A stretch of 64,000 bases of DNA from Alteraurantiacibacter hainanensis (GTDB lineage: Bacteria; Pseudomonadota; Alphaproteobacteria; Sphingomonadales; Sphingomonadaceae): positions 558,001 to 622,000 of the forward strand of contig NZ_JAZAPB010000001.1 of NCBI RefSeq assembly GCF_036321025.1, given 5' to 3'. Positions 1-8,100 of this stretch are shown piece by piece. Numbering within the stretch: position 1 is the stretch's first letter; the number at the start of each line of letters is the position of its first letter. The notes below the pieces were generated by a model. The model ran no database searches. It had not been told where the DNA came from and saw only the letters and a program-made list of their open reading frames with translations. The translations under genes and the position numbers were made by a program.

Positions 1-596
1 TAGTTGCCGTAGGTGAGCTCTGCACTGCCGCCGAAGTCGAACTGCGGCTCCTCGGTGGTGACCGAGATCACGCCCGCGGACGCATTCTTGCCGAACAGGG
101 TCGACTGAGGGCCGCGCAGAACCTCGATGCGCTGCACGTTGGGCAGGTCGGAGATGGAGCTGGCGGTGCGGCTGCGATAGACGCCGTCGATGAACACGCC
201 GACCGAAGGCTCGATACCGGCGTTGTTGGCACCGTTGCCGAAGCCGCGGATGAAGAAGCCGGTGTTGGCCGAGGACTGGCGCTGGCCGACGGTGAGCGAG
301 GGCACGACGGTCTGCAGGTCGCGGATGTCACGGATCTGGTCGCGTTCCAGCGTCTCGCCGCTGGTCACGGAAACCGCGACAGGTACTTCCTGCAGGGTCT
401 GCTCACGCTTCGTCGCGGTCACGACGATGCTGTTGCCCTGGTTGCTTTCCTCGCCTGCTTCCTCGGGATAGATATCCTGGCCCGCTTCGGCTTCGTCCTG
501 CGCATAGGCGGCGGCAGGTGCGAGCAGGGCAATGGCGGCGGCACCGCACAGGCACTTGCGCGAAAAACCGGCGATGCCGGCGGTCTTGCTGGTCAT
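1..596 (-). CDS. TonB-dependent receptor, N-terminal part (runs off the window)
   Basis: Only the first 198 codons are inside the window; the gene continues beyond base 1. The ATG (bases 594-596) follows a GGAGA ribosome binding site. The protein starts with a signal peptide ending around residue 33 (AAAYAQDE) and an acidic linker. A TonB-box-like stretch (NSIVVTATK) and the plug domain follow, with FFIRGFG, GVFIDGVYRSR and the conserved RIEVLRGPQSTLFGKNASAGVI. These features fit an outer-membrane receptor that imports a substrate using TonB-ExbBD energy. The barrel is not visible, so the substrate (siderophore, sugar, vitamin) cannot be named. It is divergent from typA, and a perfect 14-bp palindrome lies in the shared intergenic region. 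Confidence 0.93.
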   Translation of the reverse strand, partial: MTSKTAGIAGFSRKCLCGAAAIALLAPAAAYAQDEAEAGQDIYPEEAGEESNQGNSIVVTATKREQTLQEVPVAVSVTSGETLERDQIRDIRDLQTVVPSLTVGQRQSSANTGFFIRGFGNGANNAGIEPSVGVFIDGVYRSRTASSISDLPNVQRIEVLRGPQSTLFGKNASAGVISVTTEEPQFDFGGSAELTYGN

Positions 597-897
597 TGAA
601 TTCTCCATCTCTCCCTCGAAGCCCTGCGCCCCCTTTCTGGGGTATCGACCTGGCTTCAAGCGACCTCTTTTAGGCGGTTCACCAATACCCGCCGGAAAAG
701 CGCCAGACAATCGGGAGTTTACCAACCGATTACGGAAGAAACCGCCTCTGTTACATTCGCGCAACATGGAGGGGTCTAACGTATACGTTAACCAACTCGG
801 CCCGTCGCGACTTGCGGCGCGGGCGCGCATCGGCTATCGGCGCGCGAGTTCGCAGGTGCAGCATATGCCGCCCGCCGTAATCCAGGAAACACACATC
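597..897. other. Divergent intergenic region between TonB receptor and typA
   Basis: This is a 301-bp gap carrying the promoters of two divergent genes. Apart from the ribosome binding sites at each edge, the only clear element is the 14-bp palindrome at 777-790. An open frame continues upstream of typA through this region, but it has no family character and its composition looks non-coding. I see no convincing -35/-10 pair. Confidence 0.6.
777..790. promoter_or_regulatory. Perfect 14-bp palindrome, candidate operator
   Basis: TAACGTATACGTTA equals its own reverse complement over all 14 bases and sits in GC-rich surroundings. It lies about 180 bp upstream of the TonB receptor start and about 110 bp upstream of typA. 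Its length and symmetry fit a dimeric repressor such as a LacI- or GntR-type protein, which often control TonB receptors. The regulator is not known. Confidence 0.5.
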
Positions 898-2742
898 ATG
901 TCCGCCCCCCTTCGCAACGTGGCGATCATCGCCCACGTCGACCATGGCAAGACCACTCTTGTCGACCAGCTCTTCCGTCAGTCCGGCACCTTCCGCGATA
1001 ACCAGCGCGTCGAGGAACGGGCGATGGATTCCAACGAACTGGAGCAGGAACGCGGAATCACGATTCTCGCCAAGCCCACCAGCGTGGAATGGGCGCCGGA
1101 AGGGGCGCAGCAGAACTATCACATCAACATCGTCGACACTCCCGGCCACGCCGACTTCGGCGCCGAGGTGGAACGCATCCTGTCCATGGTGGACGGCGTG
1201 ATCCTTCTGGTGGACGCCGCCGAAGGCCCGATGCCGCAGACGAAGTTCGTCACCGGCAAGGCGCTGGGCCTGGGTCTCAAGCCCATCGTCGTCGTCAACA
1301 AGATCGACCGTCAGGACGCCCGCGCTTCCGAAGTGCTGGACGAGGTGTTCGACCTGTTCGTGAACCTTGATGCCAACGACGAACAGCTGGACTTCCCCGT
1401 CCTCTACGCCTCTGGCCGTTCCGGCTATGCGAGCGAGGACATCGATGCCCGTGAAGGCAGCCTGACGCCGCTGTTCGAACTGATCGTAAGCCACGTGCCC
1501 GCGCCCGATCTCGATCCCGACGGCGATTTCGCCATGCTCGCCACCCTGCTGGATCGTGACGCCTTCCTGGGCCGTATCCTGACCGGCCGCATCGAAAGCG
1601 GCCGCCTGGAAGTGGGCATGCCGATCAAGGCGCTGGACGTGAACGGCAAGGTTGTCGAAACCGGCCGCGCGACCAAGGTCTTTGCCTATAACGGCCTGGA
1701 GCGCGAGCCCGTGCTGCACGCCAAGGCGGGCGATATCGTGGCCATCGCCGGGCTTACCGATGCCACCGTTTCCAACACGCTGGCCGCGCCGCACGTGAGC
1801 ACTCCGATACACGCGCAGCCGATCGATCCGCCCACCCTCTCCATGACCTTTGCCGTCAATGACAGCCCCTATGCGGGCCGCGAGGGCGACAAGGTGCAGA
1901 GCCGCGTGATCCGCGAGCGGCTGGAGCGCGAAGCCGAAGGCAACGTCGCCATCCGCGTGACCGAAAGCGCCGGCAAGGATGCCTTCGAAGTCGCCGGGCG
2001 CGGCGAATTGCAGCTGGGCGTGCTGATCGAGACGATGCGCCGCGAGGGCTTCGAGCTTTCCATCAGCCGCCCGCGCGTGCTCTATCGCGAGGAAAACGGG
2101 CAGCGCATGGAGCCCTATGAAACAGTCGTGATCGACGTCGACGACGAGTTCTCCGGCACGGTCGTCGAGAAGATGTCGCAGCGCAAGGCCGAGATGACCG
2201 AAATGCGCCCGAGCGGCGGTGGCAAGACGCGTCTCACCTTCATCGCCCCGAGCCGCGGCCTGATCGGCTATCACGGCGAATTCCTCTCCGACACGCGCGG
2301 CACGGGCATCATGAACCGCCTGTTCGACAGCTATGGTCCCTACAAGGGCAAGATCGCCGGGCGCCAGAACGGCGTGCTGATCTCGATGGAACAGGGCGAG
2401 GCCATGGCCTACGCGCTGAACACCATCGAGGAACGCGGCGTCCTGTTCGTCTCGCCGGGCGAGAAGCTCTACGAAGGCATGATAATCGGCGAGAACGCGA
2501 AGCCGGAAGATCTCGAGGTCAATCCGCTGAAGTCGAAGCAGCTGACGAACTTCCGCGCCAGCGGCAAGGACGAGGGCATCCGCCTCACTCCGCCGCGCCG
2601 CATGACGCTGGAGCAGGCCATCGCCTACATCGGCGACGACGAGATCGTGGAAGTCACGCCCGAGAACATCCGCCTGCGCAAGCTTCACCTCGACCCGCAC
2701 GAGCGCAAGCGCGCCAAGCGGCAGTCCGCCGAAGCGGCCTGA
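898..2742 (+). CDS. typA: Ribosome-associated translational GTPase TypA/BipA
   Basis: A 614-residue GTPase of the elongation-factor family that binds the ribosome and acts in stress adaptation and large-subunit assembly. The start is the ATG at 898 (MSAPLRNVAII), preceded by CCAGGAAA; the frame is open further upstream, but that part is not protein-like. G1 is AHVDHGKTTL (about residues 11-20), the switch region contains RGITI, G3 is DTPGHADFG and G4 is NKIDR. EF-G-like domains III and V and the BipA-specific C-terminal domain with its basic tail follow. Full length for the family. It reads convergently toward the small lipoprotein gene at 2767. Confidence 0.97.
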   Translation: MSAPLRNVAIIAHVDHGKTTLVDQLFRQSGTFRDNQRVEERAMDSNELEQERGITILAKPTSVEWAPEGAQQNYHINIVDTPGHADFGAEVERILSMVDGVILLVDAAEGPMPQTKFVTGKALGLGLKPIVVVNKIDRQDARASEVLDEVFDLFVNLDANDEQLDFPVLYASGRSGYASEDIDAREGSLTPLFELIVSHVPAPDLDPDGDFAMLATLLDRDAFLGRILTGRIESGRLEVGMPIKALDVNGKVVETGRATKVFAYNGLEREPVLHAKAGDIVAIAGLTDATVSNTLAAPHVSTPIHAQPIDPPTLSMTFAVNDSPYAGREGDKVQSRVIRERLEREAEGNVAIRVTESAGKDAFEVAGRGELQLGVLIETMRREGFELSISRPRVLYREENGQRMEPYETVVIDVDDEFSGTVVEKMSQRKAEMTEMRPSGGGKTRLTFIAPSRGLIGYHGEFLSDTRGTGIMNRLFDSYGPYKGKIAGRQNGVLISMEQGEAMAYALNTIEERGVLFVSPGEKLYEGMIIGENAKPEDLEVNPLKSKQLTNFRASGKDEGIRLTPPRRMTLEQAIAYIGDDEIVEVTPENIRLRKLHLDPHERKRAKRQSAEAA

Positions 2743-2766
2743 TTCCCGCGGTCGCCTGCGGGCGGC

Positions 2767-3156
2767 TCAGCGGCAGCGATGCAGGGTGAAGGCACCGCGC
2801 GCGTCATAGCTGGCGCGCATGGTGTTCTCGTCCTGCAACGCCATGCGGAACGCCGTCTGCGCGCCTTGCGCTTCCAGCTGCACCACGGCGACCCCGTCGC
2901 GCAGCGTCACCTGCTCGACCTCGCCCCCGAAATCGGGCCGGTCGATGCGGGTCGCCGCGATTTCGTAGCGCCGGGTATTCGCGGTGAGGCAGGCAGCGGC
3001 GGTTTCGCCCCAGCGCCCCCGATAGTCGACCGGGATGACGTGCGACTGCATCACGGCGGTCTCATTCCCCTCTTGGGCATCGGGCTCGGAGGGGGAACAG
3101 GCGGCGAGCACTGCCGGCAGCAGCAGGAGAAAGACACTGAGTCGGCGGAACGTCAT
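2767..3156 (-). CDS. Small putative lipoprotein
   Basis: A 129-residue protein with a short lipoprotein signal: basic start, hydrophobic LLLLPAVL, then a lipobox ending at Cys19 (LAAC). The mature part is soluble and contains a YRGRWG segment and a C-terminal HRCR; the two later cysteines could form a disulfide. Family not recognised. Its ATG overlaps the stop of the upstream membrane-protein gene by four bases (ATGA, 3153-3156), so the two are probably translated together and may work together at the envelope. Confidence 0.75.
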   Translation of the reverse strand: MTFRRLSVFLLLLPAVLAACSPSEPDAQEGNETAVMQSHVIPVDYRGRWGETAAACLTANTRRYEIAATRIDRPDFGGEVEQVTLRDGVAVVQLEAQGAQTAFRMALQDENTMRASYDARGAFTLHRCR

Positions 3157-3905
3157 GCCCAGTGCCTTTCCGCCAGGATCAGTCCGGCGTAGAGCAGCGC
3201 GCCGAACAGGAATGGCAGGAAGAAGCTCTGCCGTTCCTCGGGCAGTTCCTCCTTCAGCACGTTCAGGATGATGCCGCCCGCCAGGAAGGCGAACAGGAAC
3301 CCGATCAGTACCGGCGACAGGTCCACCGCCAGGCCAGCGACCCAGCCGGCGATAACGGCGGCGCTGATGACCCAGCGGCCCATGCCGTCGTAGGCTTCCC
3401 TATGATCCTGCCGCATGCCGAAATCGGCGGTGAAGAAGTGCAAACCCATCGCGACGAAATAGAGCGCCAGCGACCAGCCGCCGGCTTCCTCCCGATGCAG
3501 CAGGAGATAGCCGATCAGCGCATTGAACATGCCGTAGGTGACGAGATGCAGGTAGAGCGCCCCGTTTCCGGGCCGGTCCCCTCCCCCCGCTTCGGCATTC
3601 TTCGCACGGCTGACTTTCACCATGCGCTCCAGCCCGTAGAACACCGCCAGTCCCGCCAGTGTCAGCGAATAGACCGCGCTTTCGGCCGCCAGTGCGGACA
3701 GGTCCAGCTCCTCGACGAATTCGCGCTGGTGCGCGGATATATCGGGAAGAACGTGCAGGAAGACATAGGCCACCGCGACGCCGCCGGCGAAGGAAAGCCA
3801 GCGGCTGCGCGGCGTCACGTCGAGGAAATGCAGGCGATTGACGAAAACGTGGATGGCCACGAAGCCCGCGACCATCGCCGCGGTAATCGCGGTCTCCCCG
3901 ATCAT
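3153..3905 (-). CDS. Polytopic membrane protein, weakly ZIP-like
   Basis: About 250 residues with seven or eight predicted membrane segments. I chose the ATG at 3905 (MIGETAIT) because GGGTGAG precedes it; an in-frame ATG six codons upstream at 3923 is the alternative. Segments resembling ZIP metal transporters are visible: FLHVLPD near the second helix and an AGGIILNVLKEELPEE stretch near the C-terminus. The normal ZIP metal-binding HSxxDG motif is not obvious, so metal transport is only a guess. It overlaps the downstream lipoprotein gene by four bases and is divergent from the glycosyltransferase at 4082. Confidence 0.75.
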   Translation of the reverse strand: MIGETAITAAMVAGFVAIHVFVNRLHFLDVTPRSRWLSFAGGVAVAYVFLHVLPDISAHQREFVEELDLSALAAESAVYSLTLAGLAVFYGLERMVKVSRAKNAEAGGGDRPGNGALYLHLVTYGMFNALIGYLLLHREEAGGWSLALYFVAMGLHFFTADFGMRQDHREAYDGMGRWVISAAVIAGWVAGLAVDLSPVLIGFLFAFLAGGIILNVLKEELPEERQSFFLPFLFGALLYAGLILAERHWA

Positions 3906-4081
3906 AATCTCACCCTTGCCCATAGCCCCCGAACGCGGGCAACCGCTGGCGCGTTCCGATCACGCGCCGGGCGATGACTGTTGCCCGAAACCGGATGCAA
4001 GGCGCTGTGCCGTGCGCCAAGTTCGCCGCCTGGCCACCCAACCCCTCGCCAATCGGCAAAGCCTCGCCTAAAGGCGTCGCG

Positions 4082-5248
4082 ATGGAATTGAGCGATCTTC
4101 GCGTGGCGCTGTTCAGCGGCAACTACAATTACGTCCGCGACGGCGCGAACCAGGCCCTGAACCGGCTGGTGGATTTCCTGCTGCGGCAGGGAGCGGACGT
4201 GCGCGTCTATTCCCCCACCACCGATACGCCCGCGTTCGAACCGGCGGGCGAACTGGTGAGCCTGCCGTCCGTGCCCATTCCCGGTCGCGGCGAATACCAG
4301 TTCTCCACCGGTCTTGGCAGCACGATCAAGGCGAACCTTGCCGAGTTCGATCCGCACATCGTTCACATTTCCAGCCCCGATGTGGCCGGTCACCGCGCGC
4401 TGACCTGGGCGCGCGCGCACGACAAGCCGGCGCTCGCCAGCGTGCACACCCGGTTCGAGACCTACCCGCGCTACTACGGCTTCGGCTTCGTGGAACCGGT
4501 TTTCGTCGCCCTGCTGCGCCGGTTCTATCATCGCTGCGATGCCATTGTGGCCCCGTCTGCCAGCATGATCGCGGAACTGCGCGAACAGGGCATGCACAGC
4601 GATATCGGAACCTGGTCGCGCGGGGTCGACCGACATATTTTCAATCCCGAGCGGCGCGACATGGCCTGGCGGCGCTCGCTGGGCATCGCCGACGACGACA
4701 TGGCCGTCGGCTTCCTGGGGCGGCTTGTGCTGGAGAAGGGCATCGACATCTTTGCCGAAACCATGGTGGACCTGCGCGAGCGCGAGATTCCGCACCAGGT
4801 CATCGTGATCGGTGAAGGACCGGCGAAGGATTTCTTCGCGGAGAAGGTGCCCGAAGCGAAATTCGTCGGCTTCCAGCAGGGCGAGGACCTGGGCCGCGCC
4901 GTCGCCAGCATGGACGTGCTGCTGAACCCGTCGGTTACCGAGACCTTCGGCAACGTCACATTGGAGGCGATGGCCTGCGGCGTGCCGGTGGTCGCGGCCG
5001 ATGCCACGGGCGCATCCAGCCTGGTGGAGGACGGGGAGACGGGATACCTCGTTCCCCCGCGCGACATCGCCGCCTATTCTTCACGGCTGGCCGGCTATGC
5101 CGCAGATCCGGCCCTGCGCCGCGCCCATGGCGAAGCGGGCGCGAGGCGCGCCGATGCCTACGACTGGGATACGATCAACGGCGCCGTGGCCGATACCTAC
5201 CTGCGCCTGATCGAAGCGCGCCGCGCGGACGCCAGGCGCTCAGCGTAG
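4082..5248 (+). CDS. GT4-family glycosyltransferase
   Basis: A 388-residue GT-B fold enzyme that moves a sugar from a nucleotide donor to an acceptor. The ATG at 4082 (MELSDLRVALFSGNYN) was chosen because the residues before it are atypical for the family. The N-terminal domain shows HIVHISSPD and SVHTRFETYPRYYGF. The donor domain has GFLGRLVLEKGID and an EX7E motif in TETFGNVTLEAMACGVPVV. This resembles MgtA-type enzymes that add mannose or glucose to membrane glycolipids. A sphingoglycolipid or polysaccharide role is plausible but not shown. It overlaps the convergent gene at 5240 by nine bases. Confidence 0.88.
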   Translation: MELSDLRVALFSGNYNYVRDGANQALNRLVDFLLRQGADVRVYSPTTDTPAFEPAGELVSLPSVPIPGRGEYQFSTGLGSTIKANLAEFDPHIVHISSPDVAGHRALTWARAHDKPALASVHTRFETYPRYYGFGFVEPVFVALLRRFYHRCDAIVAPSASMIAELREQGMHSDIGTWSRGVDRHIFNPERRDMAWRRSLGIADDDMAVGFLGRLVLEKGIDIFAETMVDLREREIPHQVIVIGEGPAKDFFAEKVPEAKFVGFQQGEDLGRAVASMDVLLNPSVTETFGNVTLEAMACGVPVVAADATGASSLVEDGETGYLVPPRDIAAYSSRLAGYAADPALRRAHGEAGARRADAYDWDTINGAVADTYLRLIEARRADARRSA

Positions 5249-5677
5249 CACGCCCCTGCGCATCATCACGTAGGCATAGACCGCCAGCAGAATCTGGCTG
5301 ATCCAGATGACCACGGTCATGATCAGGCCCGTCCCGTCCAATACGCCGGCCGGTGCCGGATTGGTGAACTGGTAGATCGAGGATCCCACCAGCCCCAGCA
5401 GGCCCAGCGCGAGGGCGAGAAAGGCGTACTGGCTGCGCAGCACCAGCAGGATGGCGCCGAGAAATGCGGACCACACGCCGAGAGCCCAGAACACCTCCAT
5501 CCACAGCGGAAAGCTGTAGAAATATTCGAGCTGCTCGGGCGTGAAGGCAGACATGTATGCCTCGTTGCGCGTCTGCGTCATGAGGTAATCGTAAGCGCCG
5601 AACCCGTTCCACAACAGCGCCAGGATGCCGATCACCCACAGGTGCCACGGCGTGGCGGGACGTTCCATGATGGCCAT
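5240..5677 (-). CDS. Small four-helix membrane protein of unknown function
   Basis: A 145-residue protein with four hydrophobic segments, at roughly residues 12-32, 58-78, 83-103 and 115-137, and a cytoplasmic basic C-terminus (MMRRGVLR). A short loop has the pattern MSAFTPEQLEYFYSFP. The ATG at 5677 follows a strong AGGGAGG site at seven-base spacing. Family not recognised. It lies 67 bp after the padR gene on the same strand, and PadR regulators often control an adjacent small membrane protein, so it may be the regulator's target. A hairpin between the two covers part of its ribosome binding site. Confidence 0.8.
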   Translation of the reverse strand: MAIMERPATPWHLWVIGILALLWNGFGAYDYLMTQTRNEAYMSAFTPEQLEYFYSFPLWMEVFWALGVWSAFLGAILLVLRSQYAFLALALGLLGLVGSSIYQFTNPAPAGVLDGTGLIMTVVIWISQILLAVYAYVMMRRGVLR

Positions 5678-5686
5678 ATGTCAACC

Positions 5687-5729
5687 TCCCTGTTGCAACC
5701 GATCCTAACACGACCGGCCGCAACAGGGA
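5687..5729 (-). promoter_or_regulatory. 10-bp inverted repeat overlapping the ribosome binding site of the 5677 gene
   Basis: TCCCTGTTGC and GCAACAGGGA are perfect complements separated by 23 bases. On the minus-strand transcript the second arm runs into the GGGAGG site that precedes the ATG at 5677, so the folded RNA would hide much of that site. The first arm begins 15 nt after the padR stop. It could be a translational switch or a pair of operator half-sites; there is no U-tract, so it is not a typical terminator. Confidence 0.5.
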
Positions 5730-5744
5730 ATTACGTTAACCTAG

Positions 5745-6668
5745 TTATAGACGCTCGATCTTGCGCGCCAGTTCGTCGATCAGATCGACGACCTGGTCCT
5801 TGTCCATGTCCTTCAGAGCGCCGCTGGCAGCCTTGTTCTTCAGCACGGTGCCAAGGTTGCCCATGGCGCGGAAAAGTTCCGAAGACCCCTTGGGCCGCGC
5901 CTTCTCGCGCTTGCGGCCAAGCCGCGCCCACAGGTCCTCGAGCTCGTCCTTGCGATCCTCCAGTTCGGCAAGACCTGCCTTCGTCGCCTGGAACAGCTTC
6001 TTGGCATCGTCGCTGTCCTTCTCGGCGATTGCGCCTTCGTCGGCGAGCATCTGCAGTGTCGGATAGATCGTGCCGGGGCTGGGCGAATAGGCGCCGGCGG
6101 TCATGTCCTCCAGCGCCTTGATCAGTTCGTAGCCGTGGCGCGGTTCCTCGGCCAGCATGGCCAGCAGCACAAGGCGCAGTTCGCCGGGGCCGAACAGACG
6201 GCGACGGCGCGGGCCTTCGCGGCCTGCCTCGTCACGTCCGCCGCGATGCTGCCCGCTCTTGGCGAACAGGCCGCCGGGGCCGAACATGCCTTTCTTGCCG
6301 AAGGGTCCGCCGGCGCCGAACGGGCCGCCAGGACCGAAAGGCCCGCCCGGACCGAAGGGTCCGTCCGCGCCGAAGGGCCCACCGGGACCGAAGATATCGT
6401 TGCCGCGATATTCGCGCCGGCGATAGCGACGCGGGCCGCGATCGCTATCGTCATCGAAGTCATCGTCGTTGCCGGCGATCTCTACCTCGATCTCGACGTC
6501 GAAATTCTCGTCTTCGGGCTCGCCCTTGCGCTCATCAGCCTCTTCATCGTCGACGGGTTCGATATCCTCGGGCTCGACGATTTCCTCCCGCGCCTTCGAA
6601 CTGCGCCGCGAGCTCCCCCGCGCGTCAGTCCTGCGCGGCTTTCCCGGCTTTCTCCTATCCTTGTTCAT
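5745..6668 (-). CDS. PadR-family transcriptional regulator with low-complexity N-terminal extension
   Basis: A 307-residue protein whose PadR winged helix occupies about residues 161-240 (RLVLLAMLAEEPRHGYELIK, SPGTIYPTLQMLADEGAI). A C-terminal helical dimerisation region follows. The first 155 residues are unusual: a basic stretch (1-28), a strongly acidic stretch (29-77), an arginine-rich patch (78-89), then a Gly/Phe/Pro tract (93-137) built from GPFGxG-like units. Classical PadR proteins are about 110-180 residues, so roughly half of this one is extra. A perfect palindrome 27 bp upstream suggests autoregulation. It is divergent from rarA and followed by a small membrane-protein gene. Confidence 0.9.
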   Translation of the reverse strand: MNKDRRKPGKPRRTDARGSSRRSSKAREEIVEPEDIEPVDDEEADERKGEPEDENFDVEIEVEIAGNDDDFDDDSDRGPRRYRRREYRGNDIFGPGGPFGADGPFGPGGPFGPGGPFGAGGPFGKKGMFGPGGLFAKSGQHRGGRDEAGREGPRRRRLFGPGELRLVLLAMLAEEPRHGYELIKALEDMTAGAYSPSPGTIYPTLQMLADEGAIAEKDSDDAKKLFQATKAGLAELEDRKDELEDLWARLGRKREKARPKGSSELFRAMGNLGTVLKNKAASGALKDMDKDQVVDLIDELARKIERL

Positions 6669-6694
6669 CGTGTCTCTCCAGGTCGTCCCGCTCT

Positions 6695-6708
6695 TAAGAT
6701 ATATCTTA
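6695..6708. promoter_or_regulatory. Perfect 14-bp palindrome, probable PadR operator
   Basis: TAAGATATATCTTA is its own reverse complement. It sits 27 bp upstream of the padR start and 79 bp upstream of rarA, in the only AT-rich stretch of this region. PadR regulators commonly bind AT-rich palindromes at their own promoters, so autorepression is the simplest reading. It overlaps where a padR -10 element would be expected. Confidence 0.65.
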
Positions 6709-6786
6709 GACCTATCGTAACAAGATGCGCCGAAAAATTTCTCCCTGTGCCCTGTCGCCGCCCGGACGAGGCGCTACATAGGCGGC

Positions 6787-8100
6787 ATGGCCGATCTTTT
6801 TGCCGACGAGATGCCGCAAAGCACGCCCGAACAGGTGAACGCGGACGCCCCGCTCGCCGATCGCCTGCGACCGCGCAGCCTGGCAGAGGTGATCGGGCAG
6901 GAACACCTGACCGGCCCCGAAGGCGCGATCGGACGCATGGTGGCGGCCGGCCGCCTTTCCAGCGCGATCCTGTGGGGGCCGCCGGGAACGGGAAAGACCA
7001 GCATCGCGCGCCTGCTCGCCGACGAGGTGGGCATGCGATACGAGGCGGTGAGCGCGGTATTTTCCGGGGTCGCGGACCTGAAGAAGGCCTTTGCCGCTGC
7101 CGAGCAGGCGCAGAAGGCTGGCCAGCGCACGCTGCTGTTCGTTGACGAGATCCATCGCTTCAACCGCGCCCAGCAGGATGGCTTCCTGCCGTTCGTGGAG
7201 CGCGGCATCGTCACCCTGGTAGGGGCGACCACCGAGAATCCCAGCTTCGAGCTCAATGCCGCCCTTCTCAGCCGCGCGCAGGTGCTCATCCTGCGCAGAC
7301 TGGACGCGGAAGCCCTGGCCAAGCTGCTGGACAGGGCCGAGGAACTCGAAGGCCCCCTGCCCCTGACCGACGAAGCGCGCGAGGCGCTGATCGCGTCTGC
7401 CGATGGCGACGGTCGCTTCCTGCTCAACCAGGCGGAAACGCTTTACGCGGCCAATATCGAAAAACCGCTCGATCCGGCAGCGCTGGGCCAGTTCCTGCAG
7501 CGCCGCGTCGCCGTGTACGACAAGGATCGCGAGGGGCACTACAACCTCATCTCCGCGCTTCACAAGGCAGTGCGCGGGTCCGACCCGCAAGCCGCGCTGT
7601 ACTACATGGCGCGCATGCTGGTGGCGGGCGAGGAGCCGCTGTTCGTGGCCCGGCGGCTGGTCCGCATGGCGGTGGAGGATATCGGCCTTGCCGATCCGCA
7701 GGCGCTGACCCAGTGCATGGCGGCCAAGGATGCCTACCAGTTCCTGGGAAGCCCCGAAGGCGAACTGGCGCTCGTGCAGGCCTGCCTCTACCTCGCCACC
7801 GCACCCAAATCGAACGCCGTCTACAAGGCGCAGAAGGCGGCCTTCCGCAGCGCCAGGGAGACAGGCAGCCTGATGCCGCCGATGAATATCGTCAACGCGC
7901 CGACCAAGCTGATGAAGGACGCGGGATACGGCAAGGGCTACACCTACGATCACAATGCGGAGGAAGGCTTCTCGGGCGACGATTACTGGCCCGAGGAGAT
8001 GGAGCCGCAGCGCTATTACGAGCCGGTCGAGCGCGGGTTCGAGCGCGAGATCAGGAAACGCCTCGAATACTGGGACAAGCTGAGGGCCGAACGCTCTTGA
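6787..8100 (+). CDS. rarA: Replication-associated recombination protein A (AAA+ ATPase)
   Basis: A 437-residue AAA+ ATPase of the RarA/MgsA/WRNIP1 family, which acts at stalled replication forks and binds SSB and DNA ends. Walker A is GPPGTGKT (residues 64-71) and Walker B is FVDEIHRFN (118-126). VGATTENPSFELN is the conserved sensor-1 region. The C-terminal tetramerisation domain contains RMAVEDIGLADPQAL and the signature LMKDAGYGKGYTYDH. Full length. The next gene appears to start within the stop codon, so the two are probably co-transcribed. Confidence 0.96.
   Translation: MADLFADEMPQSTPEQVNADAPLADRLRPRSLAEVIGQEHLTGPEGAIGRMVAAGRLSSAILWGPPGTGKTSIARLLADEVGMRYEAVSAVFSGVADLKKAFAAAEQAQKAGQRTLLFVDEIHRFNRAQQDGFLPFVERGIVTLVGATTENPSFELNAALLSRAQVLILRRLDAEALAKLLDRAEELEGPLPLTDEAREALIASADGDGRFLLNQAETLYAANIEKPLDPAALGQFLQRRVAVYDKDREGHYNLISALHKAVRGSDPQAALYYMARMLVAGEEPLFVARRLVRMAVEDIGLADPQALTQCMAAKDAYQFLGSPEGELALVQACLYLATAPKSNAVYKAQKAAFRSARETGSLMPPMNIVNAPTKLMKDAGYGKGYTYDHNAEEGFSGDDYWPEEMEPQRYYEPVERGFEREIRKRLEYWDKLRAERS

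Noticed and set aside
532..897. N-terminal extension of TypA by 122 residues
   Set aside because: The frame is open but the residues are not GTPase-like, and the MSAPLRNVAII start has a proper ribosome binding site.
751..2700. Open frame of 649 codons on the minus strand, opposite typA
   Set aside because: It is a mirror of strong GC codon bias in typA. The product has no domain pattern, is rich in His, Gly and Asp, and has no ribosome binding site.
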